Shown here one piece after another: positions 26,287 to 35,007 of a stretch of 64,000 nt of DNA (positions within the stretch are counted from its first letter, which is position 1; each line of letters opens with the position of its first letter). Source of the stretch: Methylococcales bacterium (lineage in GTDB: Bacteria; Pseudomonadota; Gammaproteobacteria; Methylococcales; Methylomonadaceae); assembly GCA_028707085.1 (NCBI GenBank), contig JAQTUW010000001.1:121030-185029 (forward strand), written 5' to 3'. The position numbers and the translations under genes are program-made. The notes below the pieces were generated by a model. The model made no database searches. It worked only from the letters and a program-made list of their open reading frames with translations, and was not told the DNA's origin.

Positions 26287-27405
26287 TTATTCCCCGGCTC
26301 TCGCCCTGCGGCGGACGGTGACGAGTTGTATGGACGCCCTGGTCAGGGCGTTTTTCAGCAGCCGTTTCAGCCCCTCGCAAACCGGCGTGACGGCGATGAC
26401 GATCAGCATTACCATGGCGACTAAAAACCCCAGGTTCGGCAAGGTGTTCGGGGTGAACGGCGTGATGACCCTAAAAAAATACAGGGCCGGCATATGGATC
26501 AGATACAGCGGAAAAGTCAGCAAGCCGAGCCAGCGGATTATTTTTTCAATATTTTTGCCGATGCTGACATTTTCGAGCAGCACCTGCATCGACAACAAAT
26601 TCAGGCAGAAGGCGGTAACCACCAGATAATCGTCGGCTAGTCTGCGGGTATCCTGCTGCAAGCCCCAGGCCAGGGAAAAACCGAAATTGTCGTCCGGCAG
26701 GAAATCCAGGATGATCGGAATACCGATAATCAGCATCAGCGTCGAAACGGCGGCGATAAGCGTTACGGCGATTTTCGGCAGCCGAAAAAACAGCGTGCGG
26801 TATCGGTAGCAAAAATAGCCCAGATACCATGCCGGCAGAAGGGCGAGGATGGTCGGGCCGGCCAGAAACAGCAGACAGGCGGAGGCGGCGACGGCTTTCA
26901 GAGGCCGGTAGAACAGCATGAAGGCCGCAACAACATAGTAGGTGGCTTCAAAGCTCAGCGACCAGAATGGTACATTGGTGCCGGGGGCGATGCCGCCGAA
27001 ATTGAATATTTTGTATTCGTTAATAAAAAACAGCGAGGACAGATAGCTGACCGTTTTCCCGCTGCCTAACATATCCGTATAAAATTTCGGATCGTAAGCG
27101 AAACCGGCGGCATCGAAAGCATAAGTCAATAGCAAGGCGATCAGCACCACCGAATAAAGCCTGGAAATCCGGCTGATCAGATAGGACGAAAAAGTTTTTT
27201 CCCGGGTGCTGGCGACATAGGCGATGACATAGCCGGATAAAACGAAAAAGATGATCACAGCAATGCCGCCATAGGCGTTTAACTGCCAGCCGATGCCGCC
27301 GGAAATGCGCCGGTAGCCCAGGTGGCAAACAAAAACCCCCATGGAAGCCAGAAACCGAATCAAGTCCAGATAGATGGAGAATGCTGCTGAAATCATGTCT
27401 AACAT
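26287..27405 (-). CDS. Acyltransferase 3 (OafA/YrhL-like) membrane protein
   Basis: 372-residue integral membrane protein with about ten helices. The N-terminus has the family pattern IYLDLIRFLASMGVFVCHLG, with the catalytic His in VFVCHLG and the Arg of DLIRF, followed by FFVLSGYVIAY and the YLISRISRLY loop. NVPFWSLSFEATYYV is the second conserved block. Such enzymes O-acetylate or acylate sugars of O-antigen, exopolysaccharide or peptidoglycan, taking acyl groups from cytoplasmic acyl-CoA. The gene stands alone next to purEK on the same strand, with about 90 bases from the purK stop codon. Confidence 0.85.
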   Translation of the reverse strand: MLDMISAAFSIYLDLIRFLASMGVFVCHLGYRRISGGIGWQLNAYGGIAVIIFFVLSGYVIAYVASTREKTFSSYLISRISRLYSVVLIALLLTYAFDAAGFAYDPKFYTDMLGSGKTVSYLSSLFFINEYKIFNFGGIAPGTNVPFWSLSFEATYYVVAAFMLFYRPLKAVAASACLLFLAGPTILALLPAWYLGYFCYRYRTLFFRLPKIAVTLIAAVSTLMLIIGIPIILDFLPDDNFGFSLAWGLQQDTRRLADDYLVVTAFCLNLLSMQVLLENVSIGKNIEKIIRWLGLLTFPLYLIHMPALYFFRVITPFTPNTLPNLGFLVAMVMLIVIAVTPVCEGLKRLLKNALTRASIQLVTVRRRARAGE

Positions 27406-27498
27406 CCTGCGTTGTCAATGGCGCGTCACCCTTCCGGCTGTTTTTTCCCTGGCCCAATACCCAGTCCGCCGGAGCCTGCGGGATTATCCCCCGTCCGC

Positions 27499-28593
27499 TC
27501 AGGAGTCGTCAACCGCCGCCGCCTGGGCGATCAGTTTTTCCATGCTGTCGGCAAACACCCCGGCGTCATCGTGGCGGATGGTGGCGTGGGCCACTTTCCG
27601 CCCCTGGCGCGGGCTTTTATCGTAAAGGTGCAGGTGGCTGCCCGGCAAATTTAAAACCGCCCGGTCGTCCGGCAGGCCGCCGATATAATTCACCATGCCG
27701 GCAAAGCCTCTGCCGTCGGTCGAACCCAGCGGCAGATCCAGTATTGCCCGCAAGTGGTTTTCAAACTGACTGGTTTCCGCGCCTTCTATGCTCCAGTGGC
27801 CGGAATTATGTACCCTGGGCGCAAACTCGTTGGCCAGCAGTTCGCCGTCCACGTCGAACAGTTCCAGGGCGATGACGCCGACGTAATCCAGCTTTTCCAG
27901 CAAATCCCGGGCATAGGCTTCCGCACCGGCCTGGGCCGGATCGTCGCAACGCCGCTCGGCGACCCGGAGTATGCCGCCTCTATGGCGGTTTTCCGAAACC
28001 GGGTAAAACACGATGCCGCCGGACGGTCGGCGGGCGGCGATAATCGAAACCTCGCGGCGAAAGGCGATAAAGCCTTCGACAATGGCGGCCGCGCCGTTCA
28101 TGGTTTGCCAGGCGGCCGGCAGATCGTCCGCGGATTCGAGTACAACCTGCCCCTTGCCGTCATAACCCATGCGCCGGCTTTTTAGAATGGCCGGGTAGCC
28201 GATGTCCGGCATGGCCTGCTGTAAATCCGCCAGGCTATCTATCGCCGCATAGGGCGCGGTACGGATATTCAGCTCGCGGAAAAAGTTTTTTTCCAGCAGC
28301 CTGTCCTGAGCCACGGCCAGCGCGTTGGCGGGCGGATAAACCGTGGTGTGGCTGCTCAGGAAGGCCGCGACATTGGCCGGCACGTTTTCGAATTCGTAAG
28401 TGACTACGTCGGCCTTGTCCGCCAGCTCCGCCAGCAAGATCGGGTCGTCGTAGGCGCCCAGCAGATGCTCGCCGAGCCCGGCCGCCCCGGCATTGGCGTC
28501 AGGATCGAGAATAATGAATTTCAGGCCCAGCGGATACCCGGCCAGGGCCAGCATTCTGGCGAGTTGCCCGCCGCCCAGTATGCCTATTTTCAT
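27499..28593 (-). CDS. purK: 5-(carboxyamino)imidazole ribonucleotide synthase
   Basis: 364-residue ATP-grasp enzyme that joins bicarbonate to aminoimidazole ribonucleotide at the cost of ATP, a step of purine synthesis. The start [19 protein letters not shown] is characteristic; the ATP-grasp part shows [17 protein letters not shown], and later [22 protein letters not shown] with the metal-binding residues. Its ATG overlaps the purE stop codon (ATGA at 28590-28593), so the two are translated together and the product is handed to PurE. Confidence 0.96.
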   Translation of the reverse strand: MKIGILGGGQLARMLALAGYPLGLKFIILDPDANAGAAGLGEHLLGAYDDPILLAELADKADVVTYEFENVPANVAAFLSSHTTVYPPANALAVAQDRLLEKNFFRELNIRTAPYAAIDSLADLQQAMPDIGYPAILKSRRMGYDGKGQVVLESADDLPAAWQTMNGAAAIVEGFIAFRREVSIIAARRPSGGIVFYPVSENRHRGGILRVAERRCDDPAQAGAEAYARDLLEKLDYVGVIALELFDVDGELLANEFAPRVHNSGHWSIEGAETSQFENHLRAILDLPLGSTDGRGFAGMVNYIGGLPDDRAVLNLPGSHLHLYDKSPRQGRKVAHATIRHDDAGVFADSMEKLIAQAAAVDDS

Positions 28594-29087
28594 GCCGGTT
28601 CCTGTCTGGGGTCGGGATTGGCCAGCACGTTATCGGTTTGCTGCTGGCGGTAGGCGTGCAGCGCCGGACGATACTGGACGTGTTTGCCGCAGACGATGGC
28701 CGCCGCCAGCAGGGCGGCGTTAATGGCGCCGGCCTTGCCGATGGCCAGGGTGCCGACCGGCACGCCGGCCGGCATTTGCACGATGGACAGCAGCGAGTCC
28801 ATGCCGTTCAGGGTTCTGGATTGCACAGGCACGCCCAGCACCGGCAGCAGCGTCTTGGCGGCTGTCATGCCCGGCAGATGCGCCGCGCCGCCGGCGCCGG
28901 CGATAATTACTTCCAGGCCGCGGGTTTCGGCAGTTTCGGCATAACTGAACAGCTTGTCCGGGGTACGGTGCGCGGAAACCACTTCGACGGCGTGGGGTAT
29001 GTCCAGATGTTCAAGGGTTTGCGCAGCATGCTGCATGGTGTCCCAGTCGGATGTGGAACCCATGATGATGCCAATTAATGCGGTCAT
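28590..29087 (-). CDS. purE: N5-carboxyaminoimidazole ribonucleotide mutase
   Basis: 165-residue class I PurE that moves the carboxyl group from N5 to C4 of the imidazole ring. The start at 29087 ([15 protein letters not shown]) is fixed by a GGAG box six bases upstream and by the family N-terminus; a longer frame to 29267 has no support. SAHRTPD (catalytic His), [13 protein letters not shown] and GVPVQSR are all in place, and [13 protein letters not shown] follows. It is the first gene of the purEK operon; the ccmA promoter region lies on its other side. Confidence 0.96.
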   Translation of the reverse strand: MTALIGIIMGSTSDWDTMQHAAQTLEHLDIPHAVEVVSAHRTPDKLFSYAETAETRGLEVIIAGAGGAAHLPGMTAAKTLLPVLGVPVQSRTLNGMDSLLSIVQMPAGVPVGTLAIGKAGAINAALLAAAIVCGKHVQYRPALHAYRQQQTDNVLANPDPRQEPA

Positions 29088-29304
29088 GCAAATCTCCGGT
29101 GTATGCAATAGGGCAGGCCGGCAAGCCGTTTCCGCTTCGGAATCGAAGAAGGGCCTGACGGGCCGGCGGCTATAGAAGACGTTGCGCTCGGCAAATTCCG
29201 GAGTTGAAGGCAAATAACAAACCGGAATCCGAATGGTGTGTCCTGTAATCGCGCCTAAAAATTTCAATTATCGCATAATTTTAAAATTTTTCTCTGTTCT
29301 GTGC

Positions 29305-29335
29305 TTGCGAGCAACCGGCATTTTTTTGTTAGAAT
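29305..29335 (+). promoter_or_regulatory. Possible promoter of the ccm operon
   Basis: TTGCGA at 29305-29310 and TAGAAT at 29330-29335 with 19 bases between; the second fits a -10 box well, the spacing is long. The run of T in the spacer is typical of active promoters. If used, transcription would begin near 29342, which argues against ccmA starts upstream of that point. Confidence 0.4.
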
Positions 29336-29369
29336 GCTCAGCCCTATGCAACCGGATCAGTCAGGCATC

Positions 29370-30002
29370 ATGCAGCAGCCGCCACAACCAGTGCTCGTCG
29401 TCAATAATCTGTCCTGCAGCCGGGATGACAGATTACTGTTTGCCGAACTGAGTTTTAGCTTGGCCGCCGGCCAGGTGTTGTTGCTGGAAGGCGATAACGG
29501 CAGCGGCAAAACCTCGCTGCTGCGGATTCTGTGCGGCTTTCGGACGGCGGACGATGGCGAAATACGCTGGCGCGGCCAGACGCTCGATTCGGGTTCCTAT
29601 TATAAGGAGATGGCGTATGTCGGCCACGCCGACGGCGCGAAAAAAGAGCTGACCGTGCTGGAGAACCTGCGTTTTACCCAAGCTTTGCACAGCCAGAGCG
29701 GGTATGATATCGATCAGGCCCTGATCAAAGTGGAGCTGGCCGGATTCGACGATAACAGCGTGCAGACCCTGTCGGCCGGCCAGAAGCGTCGGCTGTCGCT
29801 GGCCAGATTACTGATCGCCGGCGCTGTTTTGTGGATACTCGATGAACCGTTCACCTCGCTGGACAGGCGGGGCATAGCCCTGACCGAAGCCCTGATAGCC
29901 GCGCATGTCCGTCAGGGCGGCATGGTGATGCTGACCTCGCATCACGATTTGACATTGACCGGTTTACCTTTACAGCGCATACACTTAAATTCATGTCAAT
30001 AA
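29370..30002 (+). CDS. ccmA: Cytochrome c maturation ABC ATPase CcmA
   Basis: About 210 residues with the start at 29370 (MQQPPQP), preceded by CAGG six bases upstream; MQPDQSG at 29346 is an alternative, and the frame to 29301 would start before the likely transcription start. Walker A is GDNGSGKTS, the ABC signature LSAGQKRRLSLARL, Walker B WILDEPFTSLD, and TSHHD ends the core. CcmA with CcmB and CcmC releases haem-loaded CcmE for cytochrome c assembly in the periplasm. It overlaps ccmB by 10 bases and leads a nine-gene ccm run. Confidence 0.95.
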   Translation: MQQPPQPVLVVNNLSCSRDDRLLFAELSFSLAAGQVLLLEGDNGSGKTSLLRILCGFRTADDGEIRWRGQTLDSGSYYKEMAYVGHADGAKKELTVLENLRFTQALHSQSGYDIDQALIKVELAGFDDNSVQTLSAGQKRRLSLARLLIAGAVLWILDEPFTSLDRRGIALTEALIAAHVRQGGMVMLTSHHDLTLTGLPLQRIHLNSCQ

Positions 30003-30667
30003 GCGCCGCATTTTTTGCCATTATCCGCCGCGATCTGCTGCTCGCCTTTCGCCGCCGGGCGGAAGCGGCCAATCCGCTGTTTTTTTTCGTACTGGTGGTC
30101 ACCCTGTTTCCGCTGGCGGTCGGCGCGCAACCGCATTTATTGCAAAGCATGGCTCCAGGGGTGATCTGGGTGTCGGCGCTACTGGCGGCGCTGCTGTCTC
30201 TGGACGCCATGTTTCGTTCCGATTTCGACGACGGTTCGCTGGAACAACTGCTGCTCAGCCCTTATCCGCTGACGGTGCTGGTGCTAGGCAAGATTATTGC
30301 CCACTGGCTGGTGACCGGCCTGCCGCTGCTGCTGGTCGCGCCGCTACTGGCGGATTTTTTGGGCTTGCCGGCGCAGGCCATGGGAACTTTATGGCTGACA
30401 TTGATCATAGCAACGCCCTTGCTAAGTCTGATCGGCGCGGTCGGCGTAGCGCTGACCGTCGGCTTGCGACGGGGCGGCATGATTCTGTCGCTGCTGGTGC
30501 TGCCTTTATATGTACCGGTGCTGATCTTCGCCAGCGGCGCGGTAGACCGGGCGGCCGGCGGTTTGGCGGCCGACGCCCAGCTTGATATATTACTGGCCAT
30601 GCTGCTGGCGGCCCTGGTTCTGGCGCCGTTGCCGGTATCGGCCGCATTGAAAATGAGTGTAAATTAA
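29993..30667 (+). CDS. ccmB: Haem exporter subunit CcmB
   Basis: 224-residue inner-membrane protein with six hydrophobic segments, partner of the CcmA ATPase. The N-terminal IIRRDLLLAFRRRAEAANPLFFFVLVVTLFPLAVG and the central DDGSLEQLLLSPYPL stretch are typical of the family. Together the complex uses ATP to free holo-CcmE from CcmC. The ATG lies within the end of ccmA, and five bases separate its stop codon from ccmC. Confidence 0.95.
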   Translation: MSISAAFFAIIRRDLLLAFRRRAEAANPLFFFVLVVTLFPLAVGAQPHLLQSMAPGVIWVSALLAALLSLDAMFRSDFDDGSLEQLLLSPYPLTVLVLGKIIAHWLVTGLPLLLVAPLLADFLGLPAQAMGTLWLTLIIATPLLSLIGAVGVALTVGLRRGGMILSLLVLPLYVPVLIFASGAVDRAAGGLAADAQLDILLAMLLAALVLAPLPVSAALKMSVN

Positions 30668-30672
30668 ACTAT

Positions 30673-31434
30673 ATGTCCGTCATTCCCGCCGTCGTCAACC
30701 GTTTTTTTCATCAAACCGCATCGCCGCCGTATTTTTATGCACTGGCGGAACGCCTGGCCCCCTGGCTGACCGGCGTCTTCCTGCTGCTGCTGGCCGCCGG
30801 CCTGTACGGCGGCCTGTATCTGGCCCCCAGCGATTACCAGCAGGGGGAAAGTTACCGCATCATCTATATCCATGTGCCGGCAGCCTGGATGTCGCTGTTC
30901 GTCTATGTGCTGATGGCGGTGATGGCCGGCATCGCCCTGGTCTGGCGGATGAAACTGGCGGAAGTGATGCTGATCGCCAGCGCGCCGATCGGCGCGGGCT
31001 TTACCTTTATCGCCCTGGTGACCGGTTCGTTGTGGGGTAAACCCATGTGGGGCGCCTGGTGGGTATGGGACGCTAGGCTGACCTTCGAGCTGATCCTGCT
31101 GTTTCAGTATCTGGGCATCGTCAGCCTGTACGGCGCGATCGAGGATCGGCGGGCGGCGGCGCGGGCGGTGTCGATCCTGGCGCTGGTCGGAGTGGTCAAC
31201 GTGCCGGTCATCCATTATTCCGTGGAATGGTGGAGCACGCTGCATCAGGGGCCAACCATCACCAAACTGGACAAGCCGTCCATCCATGTCAGCATGCTGA
31301 TCCCGCTGCTGCTGATGGCGGTCGCCTTCAAATTCTATTACCTGATTGCCGTTTTGCAGAATGCCAGACTGGAGCTGCTGAAACGGGAAGCAACATCGCA
31401 ATGGGTTAAAAACCTGCTGGAGAAAACAGCGTGA
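30673..31434 (+). CDS. ccmC: Haem-handling protein CcmC
   Basis: 253-residue membrane protein with six helices that presents haem to CcmE. The tryptophan-rich haem motif is seen in the periplasmic loop (GKPMWGAWWVWDARLT), and two conserved histidines flank it: YIHVPAAWMS and, further on, HYSVEWWSTLHQG. Length is ordinary. The stop codon overlaps the GTG start of ccmD (GTGA at 31431-31434). Confidence 0.96.
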   Translation: MSVIPAVVNRFFHQTASPPYFYALAERLAPWLTGVFLLLLAAGLYGGLYLAPSDYQQGESYRIIYIHVPAAWMSLFVYVLMAVMAGIALVWRMKLAEVMLIASAPIGAGFTFIALVTGSLWGKPMWGAWWVWDARLTFELILLFQYLGIVSLYGAIEDRRAAARAVSILALVGVVNVPVIHYSVEWWSTLHQGPTITKLDKPSIHVSMLIPLLLMAVAFKFYYLIAVLQNARLELLKREATSQWVKNLLEKTA

Positions 31435-31595
31435 CTTTACGGATTTTTCTGGAAATGGGCGGCTACGGCTTTTATGTCTGGACAGCCTACGGCGTTACCT
31501 TGCTGGTATTGCTGCTGAATATCCTGCTGCCGGTGGTGCAGCGCCGGCAACTGCTCAGGCAGCTCAGCCTCAGACAAAAGCGCGGACAACGATGA
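31431..31595 (+). CDS. ccmD: CcmD small membrane protein
   Basis: A 54-residue frame starting with GTG at 31431, overlapping the ccmC stop as GTGA and preceded by a GGAG box eight bases upstream. The product has one membrane helix (FYVWTAYGVTLLVLLLNILLPVV in the middle) and a basic C-terminal tail rich in Arg and Gln. The sequence MGGYGFYVWTAYG is the CcmD family mark. CcmD holds the CcmABC-CcmE complex together and assists release of haem-bound CcmE. The last four bases overlap ccmE (ATGA). Confidence 0.93.
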   Translation: MTLRIFLEMGGYGFYVWTAYGVTLLVLLLNILLPVVQRRQLLRQLSLRQKRGQR

Positions 31596-32026
31596 AACCG
31601 GTACGCAAACAACGATTGATGCTGATAGGCGTCATGCTGGCGGTGCTGGGCGCGGCGGCCTATTTTGCCTTGAAAGCCTTTAACGAAAATCTGATGTATT
31701 TTTTCTCCACCAGCGACGTAGTGGCCGGCAAGGCGCCCGCCAACACCCCATTCCGTATCGGCGGCATGGTGGTCAAGGGCAGCGTGGAGCGGCCCGGTGA
31801 CAGCCTGCTGGTGCGCTTTACGCTGAGCGATCTTAGCCGGGAAGTGCAGGTGGAATACAGCGGCATTCTGCCTGATTTGTTTAGGGAAGGGCAGGGCATC
31901 GTCGCCAAAGGCCGGCTGGACGGCCGGGGGGTGTTCGTTGCCGAGGAAGTGCTGGCCAAACATGACGAAAACTACATGCCGCCGGAAGTCGCAAGCAGCC
32001 TGAAAAAAACTGCGGAGCGGCCATGA
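31592..32026 (+). CDS. ccmE: Haem chaperone CcmE
   Basis: 144-residue periplasmic protein anchored by an N-terminal helix (about residues 8-27). The covalent haem-binding histidine is His124 in LAKHDENYMP, with Tyr128 as the usual axial ligand. The OB-fold segment FRIGGMVVKGSV at 54-65 is typical. CcmE takes haem from CcmC and carries it to the CcmF/H ligation complex. Its start overlaps the ccmD stop and its stop overlaps the ccmF start. Confidence 0.96.
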   Translation: MKPVRKQRLMLIGVMLAVLGAAAYFALKAFNENLMYFFSTSDVVAGKAPANTPFRIGGMVVKGSVERPGDSLLVRFTLSDLSREVQVEYSGILPDLFREGQGIVAKGRLDGRGVFVAEEVLAKHDENYMPPEVASSLKKTAERP

Positions 32027-33972
32027 TTCCGGAAATCGGACAGTTTGCGCTGATCCTGGCGTTGTGCATGGCGATGGCGCAGGCCGTGCTGCCTCTGGCC
32101 GGCGCCGCCCGGGGCATTCCCGGCTGGGTGCGCGTCGCCACGCCGGCGGCCCGCGGACAGTTGCTGTTCATGCTGTTGGCCTATGGCTGCTTAACCTATA
32201 GTTTTATTAGCCACGATTTCTCTGTGAAATATGTGGCGCAGAATTCCAATACCGCGTTGCCCTTGATTTATCTGATCTCCGGAGTGTGGGGGGCGCACGA
32301 AGGTTCCCTGCTGCTGTGGGCGTTGACCCTGTCGGTGTGGACAGGACTGGTTGCCGGTTTCAGCAGTCATCTGCCCGACGCCACCCGCGCCCGGGTGCTG
32401 GGGATCATGGGGCTGATTAGCGTCGGTTTCACGCTGTTTCTGCTGTTTACCTCCAATCCCTTTGAGCGCCTGTTCCCGGCCCCGACCGAAGGTCGCGACC
32501 TGAATCCGCTGTTGCAGGATCCCGGTCTGGCGATACACCCGCCGATGCTGTACATGGGCTATGTGGGATTCTCGGTGGCGTTCGCCTTCGCCATTACCGC
32601 TCTGCTGGAAGGCAGGCTGGATTCCGCCTGGGCGCGCTGGTCCAGACCGTGGACAAATGTGGCCTGGATGTTTTTGACGCTGGGCATCACCCTGGGCAGT
32701 TGGTGGGCCTACTACGAACTGGGCTGGGGCGGCTGGTGGTTCTGGGATCCGGTGGAAAACGCCTCGTTCATGCCTTGGCTGGTCGGCACGGCGCTGATCC
32801 ATTCCCTGGCCGCCACCGAAAAGCGCGGGGTGTTCAAAACCTGGACCGTGCTGCTGGCGATATTCGCCTTCTCGCTGAGCCTGCTGGGCACCTTTCTGGT
32901 GCGTTCCGGAGTGCTGACTTCGGTGCACGCCTTCGCTAGCGATCCGGCGCGGGGCATATTCATTCTGGGCTTTCTGTCGGCGGTGGTCGGCGGTTCCCTT
33001 TTGCTGTACGCCATCCGTGCGCCGCAGGTGAAAAGCAATGCCGGTTTCGCGCTGGTGTCCAGGGAATCGGCGTTGCTGATCAATAACGTGCTGCTGGTGG
33101 TCACCGCCGCCAGCATCCTGCTGGGCACCCTGTATCCACTGCTGATTGATGCGCTGGGGCTGGGCAAATTGTCGGTAGGCCCGCCGTATTTCAATGCGGT
33201 ATTCGTGCCGCTGATGGCCCCTCTGGCGCTGGCGGTTGGGCTGGGGGTGCTGTTGCGCTGGAAAAGCGACGATCTGCACGCTCTGGGCTGGCGCCTGCTG
33301 ACCCCCGCGATTTGCTGTATCGCTCCGGCCCTGCTGATCCCGCTGCTGATGCCGTTTTATTCCTGGGCCGCCGTGCTGGGGTTGAGTCTGGCCTTATGGA
33401 CGCTGGCCGTTTCGGCGGTAGCTTTTCGTCAGCGTCTGCAAAAATGGTCGTGGACGCGGCTGAAGCAGATTCCGGCCGGCTTTTACGGCATGACCCTGGC
33501 GCATCTGGGGATGGCGGTATTCGTGACCGGCATTACGCTGACTTCTGTTTACAGCATAGAGCGCGACGTGCGGCTGGCCCCGGAAGAAACCCTGGATCTG
33601 TTCGGCTATGTGTTCCGGTTTCACGGTGTCAGCCAAATCCCGGGGCCGAATTACACGGCCGAACAGGGCTATCTGACCGTCAGCCACGGCGGCGAAGTCG
33701 TCGCCGAACTGCATCCGCAGAAACGGGTGTACCGGGTGCAAAAAATGCCGATGACCGAAGCCGCCATCGACGCCGGGCTGTTCCGCGATCTGTTCGTGGC
33801 CATCGGCGAGCCGCTTGGTCAGGAAGGGGCGTGGAGCATGCGTATTTATTACAAGGCCTTTATCCGCTGGATCTGGATGGGCGGGCTGTTCATGGCGGCC
33901 GGCGGCCTGCTGGCCGCCGCCGACCGGCGTTATCGGATCAATACTCAAAAACCGGTTGCGGCGGATGCTTAA
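32023..33972 (+). CDS. ccmF: Cytochrome c haem lyase subunit CcmF
   Basis: 649-residue integral membrane protein with about 15 helices, the core of the haem-ligation complex. The tryptophan-rich WWD motif GWGGWWFWDPVENAS is present near residue 240, as are GVWGAHEGSLLLW near 87-99 and HPPMLYMGYVG near 173. It accepts haem from CcmE and, with CcmH/CcmI, attaches it to the CxxCH motif of apocytochromes such as the P460 encoded in this window. It overlaps ccmE by four bases and ccmG by eight. Confidence 0.97.
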   Translation: MIPEIGQFALILALCMAMAQAVLPLAGAARGIPGWVRVATPAARGQLLFMLLAYGCLTYSFISHDFSVKYVAQNSNTALPLIYLISGVWGAHEGSLLLWALTLSVWTGLVAGFSSHLPDATRARVLGIMGLISVGFTLFLLFTSNPFERLFPAPTEGRDLNPLLQDPGLAIHPPMLYMGYVGFSVAFAFAITALLEGRLDSAWARWSRPWTNVAWMFLTLGITLGSWWAYYELGWGGWWFWDPVENASFMPWLVGTALIHSLAATEKRGVFKTWTVLLAIFAFSLSLLGTFLVRSGVLTSVHAFASDPARGIFILGFLSAVVGGSLLLYAIRAPQVKSNAGFALVSRESALLINNVLLVVTAASILLGTLYPLLIDALGLGKLSVGPPYFNAVFVPLMAPLALAVGLGVLLRWKSDDLHALGWRLLTPAICCIAPALLIPLLMPFYSWAAVLGLSLALWTLAVSAVAFRQRLQKWSWTRLKQIPAGFYGMTLAHLGMAVFVTGITLTSVYSIERDVRLAPEETLDLFGYVFRFHGVSQIPGPNYTAEQGYLTVSHGGEVVAELHPQKRVYRVQKMPMTEAAIDAGLFRDLFVAIGEPLGQEGAWSMRIYYKAFIRWIWMGGLFMAAGGLLAAADRRYRINTQKPVAADA

Positions 33973-34498
33973 ATATTTATTGCCATTATTCTTGTTTGGG
34001 GTGCTGGCGGCGTTTCTGGCGGCCGGCCTGAAACTCAATCCCCGGGAAATTCCTTCGCCGTTGCTGGACAAACCGGCCCCGGCATTCGCCCTGCCGGTGC
34101 TGGGGGCGGCGGATAAAACCCTGAGCAACGCCGATCTGAAAGGCCGGGTGTGGCTGCTGAACGTCTGGGCCTCCTGGTGCGTATCCTGCCGCGACGAACA
34201 TTCGCTGCTGCTGGAATTCGCCCGCCGGCAAGCCGCGCCGCTGATCGGCCTGAATTATAAGGACGAAGCCACGGCCGCCGGTTACTGGCTGGAAAAACAC
34301 GGCAACCCTTATACCGCCAGCATTATGGACATCGACGGCCGCACCGGCATCGACTACGGGGTGTACGGGGTGCCGGAAACTTTTGTCATCGACAGGCGCG
34401 GCCTGATCCGCCACAAGCACACCGGCCCGCTGACGGAGGCCGATCTGGATAACGTATTTCTACCGCTAATCGAAAAACTGCAAGCGGAAAACCCATGA
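33965..34498 (+). CDS. ccmG: Thiol:disulfide interchange protein CcmG (DsbE)
   Basis: 177-residue thioredoxin-fold protein tethered by an N-terminal helix (MLKYLLPLFLFGVLAAFLAAG). The active site is WCVSC (Cys72, Cys75), with the cis-proline loop in YGVPETFVID. It keeps the apocytochrome CxxCH thiols reduced for haem attachment. The start at 33965 lies eight bases inside ccmF; the longer frame from 33815 is a shadow of ccmF. It overlaps ccmH by ATGA. Confidence 0.95.
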   Translation: MLKYLLPLFLFGVLAAFLAAGLKLNPREIPSPLLDKPAPAFALPVLGAADKTLSNADLKGRVWLLNVWASWCVSCRDEHSLLLEFARRQAAPLIGLNYKDEATAAGYWLEKHGNPYTASIMDIDGRTGIDYGVYGVPETFVIDRRGLIRHKHTGPLTEADLDNVFLPLIEKLQAENP

Positions 34499-35007
34499 AT
34501 ATTCATCACTTTCAATCGACTGTCGATATGCCCCCGTTTCATCAATACCTGTCGCTCATGGCCTGCGCGCTGATCTTCTGGCTGTCTCTGCCGGCGTCGG
34601 CGGCGGTCGAATACCACTCATTCAGCCAGCCGGAACAGGAGCAGGCGTATCGGACGCTGATCGGCGAATTGCGCTGCCTGGTCTGTCAGAACCAGACTAT
34701 AGCCGATTCCAACGCCGATCTGGCCAAGGACTTGCGCCGCCAGGTCTACGAAATGCTGCAACAGGGAAAGTCCAGGCAGCAGATAGTCGATTTCATGACC
34801 GAACGCTACGGCGATTTCGTGCTGTACAAACCGGCTTTCAACGCCAGAACCTGGCTGTTGTGGACGGGCCCGGCCCTATTCCTGCTGGCCGGACTGTTTG
34901 CGGTGTTCAGGGTGATTCGCCGCAAAAAAACCGTCGGACAGCCAGCGCTGAGCAGCGACCGGCAATCCCGGATCGAGGCGCTTCTTGAAGAAGGCGAGCG
35001 GGAGTGA
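34495..35007 (+). CDS. ccmH: Cytochrome c maturation protein CcmH
   Basis: 170-residue protein with a signal peptide (an N-terminal extension of about 15 residues precedes the hydrophobic core LMACALIFWLSLPASA), a periplasmic three-helix domain with the redox motif RCLVCQNQ (Cys61, Cys64), and a C-terminal membrane helix (WLLWTGPALFLLAGLFAVF). It passes reductant from CcmG to the apocytochrome and belongs to the ligation complex with CcmF and CcmI. An inner ATG at residue 12 could be used instead. It overlaps ccmI by GTGA. Confidence 0.95.
   Translation: MNIHHFQSTVDMPPFHQYLSLMACALIFWLSLPASAAVEYHSFSQPEQEQAYRTLIGELRCLVCQNQTIADSNADLAKDLRRQVYEMLQQGKSRQQIVDFMTERYGDFVLYKPAFNARTWLLWTGPALFLLAGLFAVFRVIRRKKTVGQPALSSDRQSRIEALLEEGERE

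Noticed and set aside
32191-33279. 362-codon minus-strand frame inside ccmF
   Set aside because: Gln/His/Arg-rich shadow of ccmF, which has its WWD motif and membrane helices on the plus strand.
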